This document shows, one piece after another, positions 27,428 to 34,491 of a stretch of 34,500 nucleotides of DNA. Every line of letters begins with the position of its first letter. Position 1 is the stretch's first letter. Under the pieces are notes generated by a model. The model was not told the DNA's origin. It did no database searches and saw nothing but the letters and a program-made list of their open reading frames with translations. Source of the DNA: Nitrosomonas sp. (GTDB taxonomy: Bacteria > Pseudomonadota > Gammaproteobacteria > Burkholderiales > Nitrosomonadaceae); assembly GCA_017994575.1 (NCBI GenBank), contig JAGOKN010000025.1, forward strand, positions 1-34,500, written 5' to 3'. A program made the position numbers and the translations under genes.

Positions 27428-28591
27428 ATGATGAATCACATATTTCCTAAAAGAAATTTATGCTTAATTGGCGGTGGCCACAGTCATGTCAATGTAATCA
27501 AACAGCTGGGCATGCATCCTATTGCTAACGTTAAAATCACTTTAATCAGCAATGATAGGCTCACAGCTTATTCAGGAATGCTACCCGGATTAATTGCAGG
27601 TCATTATATGTTTAATGACTGTCACATCGACATAGGTAGACTTTGCCAATGGGCTGGCATTCAATTTATTCGCAACGGAGTGCAACAGATTGATCCACTG
27701 ACAAAGAAAATTTTTTGTCATGCTCACCCTCCCCTCAGTTACGATCTGTTATCTTTAAATATTGGTTCTCAACCAGCACTTAACGATATCAGTGGCGCCC
27801 TTGTGCATGGACACCCTGTCAAACCGATCAAGCAATTTCTACGGAATTGGCATCAATGGATTGATTCCGTTCAATCTTCCAATCGCACGCAGCACATTGT
27901 CATCATTGGAGCCGGAGCCGCCGGTATCGAAATATTGCTAGCCATGCAGTATAAACTTCGTAGCTTGATGCCTGCTCGCGCTATGTTTACTTTGGTGTGC
28001 GCTGATCAAACCATACTCCATTCACACAACAACCATGTACAGCAATTTTTCAAACACCACCTGCAAATAAAAGGCATCGCGACTATCTGCGGGAAACATG
28101 TAATTTCGATCAACGAGCACCAACTGATACTGAATGATCACACCCAGCTTAGTTATGATTTCTGCGCTTGGGCTATTCATGCCGGTGCACAGCATTGGCC
28201 AGCGGATAGTGGCTTGCAGTGCGACAACCAGGGTTTTATTATGATTGACCAATATCTTCGCAGCATTTCACATCCAAGTATATTTGCTGCGGGTGATTGT
28301 GCGGCTTTCACACCCTCCCCACTACCGAAATCCGGTGTCTATGCAGTTCGTCAAGGACCTGTGTTAGCAAGCAATATTGTCGCCACACTTCAGAATCGCC
28401 CGCTTCTGGCTTTCAAGCCACAAAAATATTTCCTCAGTTTACTCACTGCCGGCCATCGCCAAGCTGTTGCTTCACGAGGTCCTCTATTTGCAAGTGGAAA
28501 ATGGGTTTGGTTATGGAAAGACTATATAGATCGGGCATTTATCGCGCGCTTTAATCCCAAGCGACCAATCAATAAAAGTTGCTTGGATTAA
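27428..28591 (+). CDS. NAD(P)/FAD-dependent oxidoreductase (SelD N-terminal-like / type II NADH dehydrogenase-like)
   Basis: This 387-residue flavoprotein has an N-terminal dinucleotide-binding motif LCLIGGGHSHVNVIKQL (note GGGHSH), a second nucleotide-binding site HIVIIGAGAAGIEILLAM around residue 160, and a C-terminal FAD contact SIFAAGDCAAF. The GGGHSH start and the RLTAYSGMLPGLIAGHY segment are characteristic of the family found fused to selenide, water dikinase or standing alone; here no SelD domain is attached, and the C-terminal 60 residues look short. The substrate is unknown; a quinone- or thiol-linked role is possible. It begins at MM; either ATG could be the start, and no strong ribosome binding site is seen. 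Confidence 0.82.
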   Translation: MMNHIFPKRNLCLIGGGHSHVNVIKQLGMHPIANVKITLISNDRLTAYSGMLPGLIAGHYMFNDCHIDIGRLCQWAGIQFIRNGVQQIDPLTKKIFCHAHPPLSYDLLSLNIGSQPALNDISGALVHGHPVKPIKQFLRNWHQWIDSVQSSNRTQHIVIIGAGAAGIEILLAMQYKLRSLMPARAMFTLVCADQTILHSHNNHVQQFFKHHLQIKGIATICGKHVISINEHQLILNDHTQLSYDFCAWAIHAGAQHWPADSGLQCDNQGFIMIDQYLRSISHPSIFAAGDCAAFTPSPLPKSGVYAVRQGPVLASNIVATLQNRPLLAFKPQKYFLSLLTAGHRQAVASRGPLFASGKWVWLWKDYIDRAFIARFNPKRPINKSCLD

Positions 28592-28670
28592 CACCACACT
28601 TTATATCATGCAAACTTCACAGTAAAAATATTAACAGCAAACCAGATAACCGCATCTGACTAAAACCAAG

Positions 28671-29324
28671 TTATTGTTCTATTAAATATTCGATAGCGGA
28701 TGCTGGTGTCAATACCCTAGGTTTATCTTGTGCAACCTCGTTAAAAGATGGTATCAATGTTTCCAGAAATGGAATTGAGTTTATTGATCCGCTTCTTGTG
28801 TGAGTAAATCCTCTATTATGAATCATTTTTTTCAAGTTAAAGGCGAACGCCTGAGAATCAAACTCCAGTATCAGAGTATTCGTGATAGTCAGGATCTGAC
28901 TAGTGCTAAATGATGAGAATGGATCTCTTCTAGCACTCAAATCAGTAAATAATGAGCTGATCACAATCACCAAATCCTTCCCATTGAAGTAGGCAGTTGC
29001 ATCAATAGATTCTAACGGTTTTGGTAAGCCGTCCAGCGCCGGAATTCCTGAATATCCCAAGGCCGTGGCATTATCGATACACACATTTTGGCTATTATTG
29101 ACAAAACGAGGAATTCCTCCTGTCAAACTTAAACGAAACATCCCGCCACCCAAATCCTCCGTGACCTCTAATCTGCTCTGGATTGGTGTTTCTGTTGACG
29201 TAAGATCGTTGGCATCTATCGGATTGAGACATTCAAATCCGTCATAGGTCAGAGACAATCCCCAAACATTACTTTGAACCAGCAAAGAAAATAATGTTAA
29301 TACCAATATCTGCATTATTTTCAT
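28671..29324 (-). CDS. Secreted protein of unknown function
   Basis: This 217-residue protein has a signal peptide (MKIMQILVLTLFSLLVQSNVWG) and a soluble body with no recognised domain. The mature part has two cysteines (FECLNPID and NVCIDNATALG), a Gly-rich turn (LGGGMFRLSLTGGIPRFV) and a patch of Ser/Thr/Leu beta strands (SQILTITNTLILEFDSQAF). A GAGG lies 7 bases before ATG 29324. It is 119 bases downstream of and co-directional with the sphingolipid-type operon, but there is no evidence of a shared transcript. Confidence 0.7.
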   Translation of the reverse strand: MKIMQILVLTLFSLLVQSNVWGLSLTYDGFECLNPIDANDLTSTETPIQSRLEVTEDLGGGMFRLSLTGGIPRFVNNSQNVCIDNATALGYSGIPALDGLPKPLESIDATAYFNGKDLVIVISSLFTDLSARRDPFSSFSTSQILTITNTLILEFDSQAFAFNLKKMIHNRGFTHTRSGSINSIPFLETLIPSFNEVAQDKPRVLTPASAIEYLIEQ

Positions 29325-29443
29325 GGGTGCGCCTCGTGATAGAAAACGAGATTAATTTAATATTTAATCCCAAAGAGAATACTCACATTCAATAGAACAT
29401 TATAAATATATAAACAAAAACGAATGCTTAACCAAATTATCAT

Positions 29444-30640
29444 TTAAGGTTTGTTTGAACACACCATGTCATGTAGTTTAGCAAATGTATCCCCAACATA
29501 CGCAATTTGTTCTGACGTATGAGCAGCATTTACACTACACCTCACCAGCGATTTACCCTCAGGCGCCGCTGGAGGCAGTATCAAATTCACATAAATATTA
29601 TGCTCAAGCAAATTTTGCCAAAGCAAAAGTGCTTGTTGAGGCGTATCAAGAATAGCAGCAATCACAGGACCAGGATCCGGTCCAAGAACATAACCAGCAT
29701 CCTGCAATCGAGAATAAAGCTGTGTTGAGCTACTCCACAATTGTTTACGCAAATCACTTCCCTTGCGCAACAACTCCAATGCCGCTCGCGTAGAAGCAAT
29801 TGTGGCTGGTGAAGGTGACGCAGTAAAAATATAAGGATGACTCACATAGCGCAATTGCTCAAGCTGCGGGTGGTTACTCACACAAAAACCGCCAATACTG
29901 CACAAGCTTTTACTAAATGTACCGGTAATGAAGTCAACCTCCTCCAATAAACCGGTTTTTTCAACCAGACCCTGACCAGTTTCTCCTAACACCCCAAGTG
30001 AATGAGCTTCATCAAGTAGCAAGATACAATTGTATGCCTTTTTAAGCCTAACGATCTCAGCCAGAGGCGCTTGATCTCCCAGCATACTGTATATACCTTC
30101 AGCAATAATCAGCGTTGTTTCAACACGCGCTCCCAGTCGACGCAGACGCTTTTCCATATCGACCATATCATTATGTTTAAAGCGAATGATATCTGCGCCA
30201 CTGAGAATACAGCCATCATAGATACTCGCATGAGAATCACCATCAATCAATACAGTGTCTCCGGGACCTACCAAACCAGAAATAGTCCCTAAGTTAGCTT
30301 GATAACCGGTTGTAAACACGATACCAGAGCTACAACGATAAAAATCGGCAAATTCCCTTTCTAGAGCACGGTGTCCAAAATAGCTGCCATTTGCCATCCG
30401 AGAACCGGTAGTACCCGTACCTTCCTTATCAATAGCCTCATGCGCTGCGCGGATGCACTCCGGGGCAAAGGTAAGTCCCAAGTAGTTGTTAGTTCCTAGC
30501 AGAAGGACACGACGGTCACCAATTCTGGCTTCCGTCGCCGAGTAAACTTCCTCTATTGGAATGCCAAAAGCACCAACACCATTGGGTAAAAGTGCTTTTC
30601 TTGCCGCAGCCGATGCATCTAATTTCTCAAGTAAATTCAT
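29444..30640 (-). CDS. spt: Serine palmitoyltransferase-like alpha-oxoamine synthase
   Basis: This 398-residue PLP enzyme condenses an acyl thioester with an amino acid. The fold-type I marks are TGSRMANGSYFGHRALE (about 77-93), LLDEAHSLGVLGETGQG (D209, H212) and the PLP lysine K243 in TGTFSKSLCSIGGF. The TFSKS...SIGGF version is that of serine palmitoyltransferase (SPT) rather than BioF (T-L-S-K-A) or KBL. No biotin genes are nearby; instead it is the last gene of an operon with an ACP, an SDR reductase and a fatty acyl-AMP ligase, as in the bacterial sphingolipid locus of Caulobacter. Its start overlaps the ACP stop by one base (TAATG). The reaction, serine plus acyl-ACP to 3-ketosphinganine, is inferred. 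Confidence 0.85.
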   Translation of the reverse strand: MNLLEKLDASAAARKALLPNGVGAFGIPIEEVYSATEARIGDRRVLLLGTNNYLGLTFAPECIRAAHEAIDKEGTGTTGSRMANGSYFGHRALEREFADFYRCSSGIVFTTGYQANLGTISGLVGPGDTVLIDGDSHASIYDGCILSGADIIRFKHNDMVDMEKRLRRLGARVETTLIIAEGIYSMLGDQAPLAEIVRLKKAYNCILLLDEAHSLGVLGETGQGLVEKTGLLEEVDFITGTFSKSLCSIGGFCVSNHPQLEQLRYVSHPYIFTASPSPATIASTRAALELLRKGSDLRKQLWSSSTQLYSRLQDAGYVLGPDPGPVIAAILDTPQQALLLWQNLLEHNIYVNLILPPAAPEGKSLVRCSVNAAHTSEQIAYVGDTFAKLHDMVCSNKP

Positions 30641-30894
30641 TATGCTTCTGATTTTATTTTGTAAACTAAGTCGGCTAACTCACCAACAGTCTGAATATCT
30701 GTTAATGCATTAATGGGAATTGAAATATCAAAGGTATCTTCAATTTCCATAATCAAATTCAATAGCTTAATTGAATCAATGGACAATTGACTAATTAAAT
30801 TAGTTTCAAGTGTAATCTGGGCATCGGCACTAGCTATACTATTTAAGCGATCACAAAGAAGCTGTGTGATTTCTTGGTAACTACTTTCAGTCAT
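30640..30894 (-). CDS. Acyl carrier protein of the sphingolipid-type operon
   Basis: This 84-residue acidic protein has the ACP four-helix pattern. The phosphopantetheine site is Ser41 in LSIDSIKLLNL (DSI rather than the usual DSL), preceded by LISQ and followed by EIEDTFDISIP. It is too specialised to be the housekeeping AcpP, which has a DSLD motif. Its place between the SPT and the reductase genes suggests it carries the acyl chain activated by the fatty acyl-AMP ligase to SPT. Its stop overlaps the SPT start (TAATG), consistent with coupled translation. Confidence 0.88.
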   Translation of the reverse strand: MTESSYQEITQLLCDRLNSIASADAQITLETNLISQLSIDSIKLLNLIMEIEDTFDISIPINALTDIQTVGELADLVYKIKSEA

Positions 30895-30923
30895 AAGTTG
30901 ATTCAGGAGAGTTAAATTTTGAG

Positions 30924-31838
30924 TTAGATTACTTTAGATAATACATCTTGTAAACGAATACTAGGTTTCCATGCTGGGAGCACACGGATCAAGGCGGCAT
31001 TATCACATACCCAGTTGCTATGTTGTAACTCATTCACCTTTCCAGGAGTCAACATAGGAGAGTAATGACAAAAGCGTGCAATCCATAGATTGAATAAAGC
31101 GATATTTCTGATTAAAAAGTTGGGTATGACTATGCAACGAACCGGATGTTTCCATATTTGTTGCGCTAAAGCGGATAAGCTTTGATAACTGTACCCATTC
31201 GGGACCCCATCATCTAACTCAAAAATACCATTGATATCGGTATCAGAATCCAACCAAAGTTGAATTGCTGCAACCAAATCTTCTACATGGATTAATCCAA
31301 ACCGATTATGTATTTTCCCAATTACAGGAAGCAATCCACGATACATCGCCTGAAAAAGAGGTTTTAATTCTTTATCTCCCGGACCATAAACTGCAGTAGG
31401 TCGAAATATCGTCCATGGCAACTGATCCGAGTATTGAATGAGCTGTTGCTCAGACAAATATTTACTTTGAGCATACCAAGACAGTTCGGGTTGCCTTGCC
31501 GCTAAAGATGAAATTAGCAGAAAGCGGGGAGATTGTTTCTGCTCAGAGATGGTCCACAGAAGATTCTTAGTACCTTGGACATTGATATGCGAAAACTCTT
31601 TAAAAGAACTTCCTCGGACTGTTGCAGCACAGTGAATGACAAACGCTACACCATTAACTAAATGATGTAGCGCAGTTAAATTATCCAAATCACCGTGTAT
31701 CCAATGGATCGAATCTCTACTATCAGACCGATATGTTCGCGTAAGTGCACGAACTTTCCATCCATCTTCAATCAACCTTTGAATCAGCACATTACCAATG
31801 AAACCAGTAGCGCCTGTTACAGCTACCAATTTTGGCAT
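30924..31838 (-). CDS. cerR: NAD(P)-dependent extended-SDR reductase (CerR-like)
   Basis: This 304-residue protein has the Rossmann motif VTGATGFIG (residues 7-15), an acidic strand end DLDN, and the SDR catalytic pair in SWYAQSKYLSEQ (Y122, K126) with a preceding serine (LISSLAA). It belongs to the extended SDR/NDUFA9-like group. In this gene context it fits CerR, which reduces the 3-keto group of the ceramide or sphingoid precursor in bacterial sphingolipid synthesis. It lies 29 bases upstream of the ACP gene and 6 bases after the ligase gene. A sugar or steroid/terpenoid epimerase role is the alternative reading without context. Confidence 0.8.
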   Translation of the reverse strand: MPKLVAVTGATGFIGNVLIQRLIEDGWKVRALTRTYRSDSRDSIHWIHGDLDNLTALHHLVNGVAFVIHCAATVRGSSFKEFSHINVQGTKNLLWTISEQKQSPRFLLISSLAARQPELSWYAQSKYLSEQQLIQYSDQLPWTIFRPTAVYGPGDKELKPLFQAMYRGLLPVIGKIHNRFGLIHVEDLVAAIQLWLDSDTDINGIFELDDGVPNGYSYQSLSALAQQIWKHPVRCIVIPNFLIRNIALFNLWIARFCHYSPMLTPGKVNELQHSNWVCDNAALIRVLPAWKPSIRLQDVLSKVI

Positions 31839-31844
31839 GTTTCT

Positions 31845-33668
31845 TTATCGATCTCCTGATTCTACAACAGATAATTGACCTGTAAGATTTGTTCTCTGAA
31901 TATAACCTTGTCGCGCAGCAAAGCGGGAAAGCTTTCCAGAAGAGGTTCTTGGCAAAGTATGTGGTGGAACTAATTCAACAACGCAATTCACACCAAATGC
32001 CATATAAACTAACTGCTGTAATCTGGTAGTCAATGACTGCCTCTCCGTCACAGATGTAAGCCTACACTCAATAACCAAAACAATAGTTGTTGTCCCATCT
32101 TCATCATTCACACCAAATGCTGACGCCTCACGAGACCTTACTTCTGGCTGCTGTTCTGCCAACTCTTCAATGTCTTGCGCACGAATATTACGGCCATTTA
32201 CAATTATCACATCAGTACGACGCCCAGTGATATAGAGATCTCCTTCAAAAAGAAAACCGATATCTCCTGTATCTAACCAATTCCCGGGTTTCAGTGCTTT
32301 GCTAGTTTCATCTATATTATTATAATAACCCATCATTACACTTTCGCCTTGCACCAAAACACTTCCAACCATCATTTCAGATAATTGCTGACCATCTTCA
32401 TCAATTATCTTAACAATGTGGCCTGGCAAGGGGCGCCCACAATTGACAAATTCATTTTGTTTACGTCCATCAGCCTGTAATCGCACAGCCATTCTTTTAT
32501 CAATAAGTGCTTTACTATCTATTTGAATACTCTTGCATCCTGTTCCAACTTTTGAGAATGTAACAGCAAGTGTTGATTCAGCAAGACCGTAACACGGCAG
32601 AAAAGCATTTTCATCAAAACCTGCTGATGAAAACTTTTCCGCAAAATTCCTCAGGGTTTCGGGCCTAATCATTTCGGCACCAATGCCAGCTGCTCTCCAA
32701 CAACTAAGATCTAATTCTTTCAAATCAGATTCGCGAACACGCAAACTACAGAGCTTAAGACCGAAAGGTTGACTAAATGCAACAGTGCAACGATTGCGAC
32801 TAATTAGACGCAGCCATTGCAAGGGTCGAATTGCAAAATCCCGTGTTGCAAGATAATCAACTGAAATTTGTGTGACCATTGGCGCAAGAACCAACCCCAC
32901 TAACCCCATGTCATGATAAAACGGCAACCATGATGCTGAACGATCATCAGGTTTTATTTCCAATCCATTACAAACGATACCTTGCAAATTACACATCAAA
33001 GCACGCTCAGTGATAACTACACCTCTAGGAGTGCGTGTGCTACCCGAAGTAAACTGCAAATAGGCAGTTTCATCAGGATGATTAGGTTTTAATTCAACAT
33101 CTTTTTCAGGCAATTCACCCAGTTTCCCAGGTGTCCCAACCCATTTCAGACATGCTGCTTCTTGGGCAGCTTCTTCCAAGAAACCAATATAATCAACATT
33201 AGCAAGTGCAATACTCGCTTGACTGCTCTCAAGCATACCTCGCAATTGCTGAACATATATTGTATGACTGCCAAGATTCACAGGAACTGGCATTGCAAAA
33301 GGCACTAAACCAGCATAGCGGCAAGCAAAAAACAATTCGACAAACTCAGGGGAAGTATCGGCAATGATTGCTACCCGGCTACCGCGAGGCAAATCAAAAC
33401 CAGATAAACGTTGAGCTAAACTACGAGCATTTTCCCTCAATAAACTATAAGGCAAAACTGAACGTAAATTACCCTTCGCATCGTAAAAATTATACCCCGT
33501 TATTCCCCCGGCTGCATATTCTAAAGCGCTCGTTAGAGTATCAAAACCTGCTAACTGCTGAGTTAGTGTATTGAGTGTCGGTGTCGGTGTTATTTGCGAC
33601 TCGCTTGAAGGTTGAAAATCAAACGCTTGCGTTAGCGGAGCGTTCAACTTGATTATTGTCGAACTCAA
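31845..33668 (-). CDS. Fatty acyl-AMP ligase (FAAL) of the sphingolipid-type operon
   Basis: This 607-residue adenylate-forming enzyme activates a fatty acid as acyl-AMP for transfer to an ACP. Visible motifs are FTSGSTRTPRGVVIT (about 206-220), the FAAL-typical SWLPFYHDMGLVGLVLAPM, PCYGLAESTLAVTF and, near the C-terminus, WLDTGDIGFLFEGDLYITGRRTDVIIVNGRNI and a catalytic-lysine end LPRTSSGKLSR. The start is TTG 33668, preceded by GAGGGGA at 7 bases spacing; there is no ATG that would give a complete protein. It is the first gene of the operon and its start overlaps the stop of a 42-codon leader frame. It probably supplies the neighbouring ACP with a fatty acid. Confidence 0.88.
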   Translation of the reverse strand: MSSTIIKLNAPLTQAFDFQPSSESQITPTPTLNTLTQQLAGFDTLTSALEYAAGGITGYNFYDAKGNLRSVLPYSLLRENARSLAQRLSGFDLPRGSRVAIIADTSPEFVELFFACRYAGLVPFAMPVPVNLGSHTIYVQQLRGMLESSQASIALANVDYIGFLEEAAQEAACLKWVGTPGKLGELPEKDVELKPNHPDETAYLQFTSGSTRTPRGVVITERALMCNLQGIVCNGLEIKPDDRSASWLPFYHDMGLVGLVLAPMVTQISVDYLATRDFAIRPLQWLRLISRNRCTVAFSQPFGLKLCSLRVRESDLKELDLSCWRAAGIGAEMIRPETLRNFAEKFSSAGFDENAFLPCYGLAESTLAVTFSKVGTGCKSIQIDSKALIDKRMAVRLQADGRKQNEFVNCGRPLPGHIVKIIDEDGQQLSEMMVGSVLVQGESVMMGYYNNIDETSKALKPGNWLDTGDIGFLFEGDLYITGRRTDVIIVNGRNIRAQDIEELAEQQPEVRSREASAFGVNDEDGTTTIVLVIECRLTSVTERQSLTTRLQQLVYMAFGVNCVVELVPPHTLPRTSSGKLSRFAARQGYIQRTNLTGQLSVVESGDR

Positions 33669-33793
33669 GATCTTCCCCTCGAAGTAATAGTACTTGTCAT
33701 CTTGCTATCATAAGCAAGAAATTCTGGTTGAGCGCGCCAACGCCGATTACTAATCGTCAATAATATTCTTTTTGTTGGCTGGAAAATTTTCAT
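33665..33793 (-). CDS. Possible 42-residue leader peptide coupled to the FAAL gene
   Basis: An ATG at 33793 opens a basic 42-codon frame (starting MKIFQPTKRILLTISNRRW) whose TGA overlaps the TTG start of the FAAL gene (TTGA). The overlap and proper phase suggest translational coupling, so the leader may control entry to the weak TTG start. Its own ribosome binding site is weak. It could also be a chance frame in the leader. Confidence 0.3.
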   Translation of the reverse strand: MKIFQPTKRILLTISNRRWRAQPEFLAYDSKMTSTITSRGRS

Positions 33794-33856
33794 TCAAACG
33801 CTTACCGCTGACATTGCTTAATAAATATAAGTGTGTCATATTTGACCAAACCGCAG

Positions 33857-33883
33857 CTTATATAAGGTGCTTTTTCCTGTCAA
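33857..33883 (-). promoter_or_regulatory. Candidate sigma-70 promoter for the sphingolipid-type operon
   Basis: On the minus strand, TTGACA (33878-33883) and TATAAG (33857-33862) are separated by 15 bases. The -35 is perfect and the -10 has five of six matches, but the spacing is shorter than the usual 17. Transcription would begin near 33850, giving a leader of about 180 bases before the TTG start. Confidence 0.5.
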
Positions 33884-34093
33884 GGCAATATTAAATCGGT
33901 GTTGCACCAAAACAACAAACACCCCTTACTAATTTTTCTAGCCGCCCAAAAAAAGAGGGATTGTACCGGATAACATTTTTTGATCGATAGTTTTCTTCTA
34001 ACTTCACACATTAAAAAATTAGAAAAACCTTCTAAAAAGATACTTATTAAATGCAGTCATATTGATAAATTTGCTCCGCGCGCCCTGCACCTA

Positions 34094-34116
34094 TCCCCGC
34101 GGCAAGACCGCGGGGA
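34094..34116. repeat. Perfect 9-bp GC-rich hairpin
   Basis: TCCCCGCGG and CCGCGGGGA flank a 5-base loop (CAAGA). There is no T-run on either side, so it is not a standard terminator. Its strong GC against an AT-rich surrounding suggests a dispersed repeat unit or a mobile element remnant. Plus-strand frames through it are protein-like but have no start. Confidence 0.6.
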
Positions 34117-34182
34117 ATCGCAAGTTGAAGTTATGAATACTCGCTCAAAACATCAACATCACCGAAAGCTTGATCAACAGAT

Positions 34183-34287
34183 CTAATTTGCTTCTCTGCC
34201 CTTAATAATCCAAGATTGGATTTTCAACATGCCTAAGAAATCAATATGTACCATTTCAATCATCTCTTTTTTAGTTGCGTTATACAT
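34183..34287 (-). CDS. Short ORF just after the attC-like site
   Basis: A 34-codon frame (MYNATKKEMIEMVHIDFLGM...) begins 39 bases beyond the attC-like site on the same strand, with GGAAG close to the ATG. An adjacent frame continues with plausible coding composition (ending FGDVDVLSEYS), so the two may be one frameshifted gene. The product is not recognised. Confidence 0.25.
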   Translation of the reverse strand: MYNATKKEMIEMVHIDFLGMLKIQSWIIKGREAN

Positions 34288-34325
34288 TGCTTCCGAGACT
34301 TATTTTCAATATATAAAAGACTCCT

Positions 34326-34388
34326 GCATAACGAGTAAGGTTAGATCGTGATCGCGAAGCGAGCCACGATCTGAACCGTTTGTTGGAC
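34326..34388 (-). repeat. Integron attC-like recombination site
   Basis: Read on the minus strand, the 63-base element has R'' GTCCAAC (34388-34382), a 5-base spacer, L'' GTTCAGATCGTG, a small inner TCGC/GCGA hairpin, L' CACGATCTAAC, a 7-base spacer and R' GTTATGC (34332-34326). The arms pair except for one extra C in L'' (GTT-C-AG), the position of the extrahelical base in known attC sites. R'' fits RYYYAAC; R' deviates by one base from GTTRRRY. Site size is within the attC range. No integrase gene is in the window. Confidence 0.55.
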
Positions 34389-34438
34389 GAGCTCGGAGGT
34401 GCTGCTGTGAATCTTGTTATGGAAATATCTCTCTGACT

Positions 34439-34491
34439 GTGGCGGTCCTACCGGGGCGTGCTCCTCGCTACGCTCCGAAGTCCACCGCTAC
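34439..34491. repeat. Imperfect two-stem hairpin near the right edge
   Basis: GTGGCGGT (34439-34446) pairs with ACCGCTAC (34484-34491), and CGGGGCG (34452-34458) pairs with CGCTCCG (34471-34477), with internal loops of 5 and 6 bases and a 12-base apex. Each stem has one G-T pair. Its shape is similar to a folded attC site, but no GTTRRRY core is seen. Confidence 0.45.

Noticed and set aside
29444-30640. 8-amino-7-oxononanoate synthase (BioF) or glycine C-acetyltransferase
   Set aside because: The PLP-lysine region is SPT-like, and the operon partners (ACP, FAAL, SDR) are not biotin or threonine genes. The general fold alone would allow BioF, so a phylogeny is the deciding test.
33980-34186. 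68-codon plus-strand frame across the GC-rich hairpin
   Set aside because: There is no ribosome binding site, and the sequence through the hairpin is an artefact of the palindrome. No family is recognised.
34229-34351. 40-codon plus-strand frame (starting MPKKSICTISIISF) ending inside the attC-like site
   Set aside because: Its orientation is opposite to that of the attC-like site as judged by the extra base, and its ribosome binding site is poor. It would fit only if the site were read on the plus strand.
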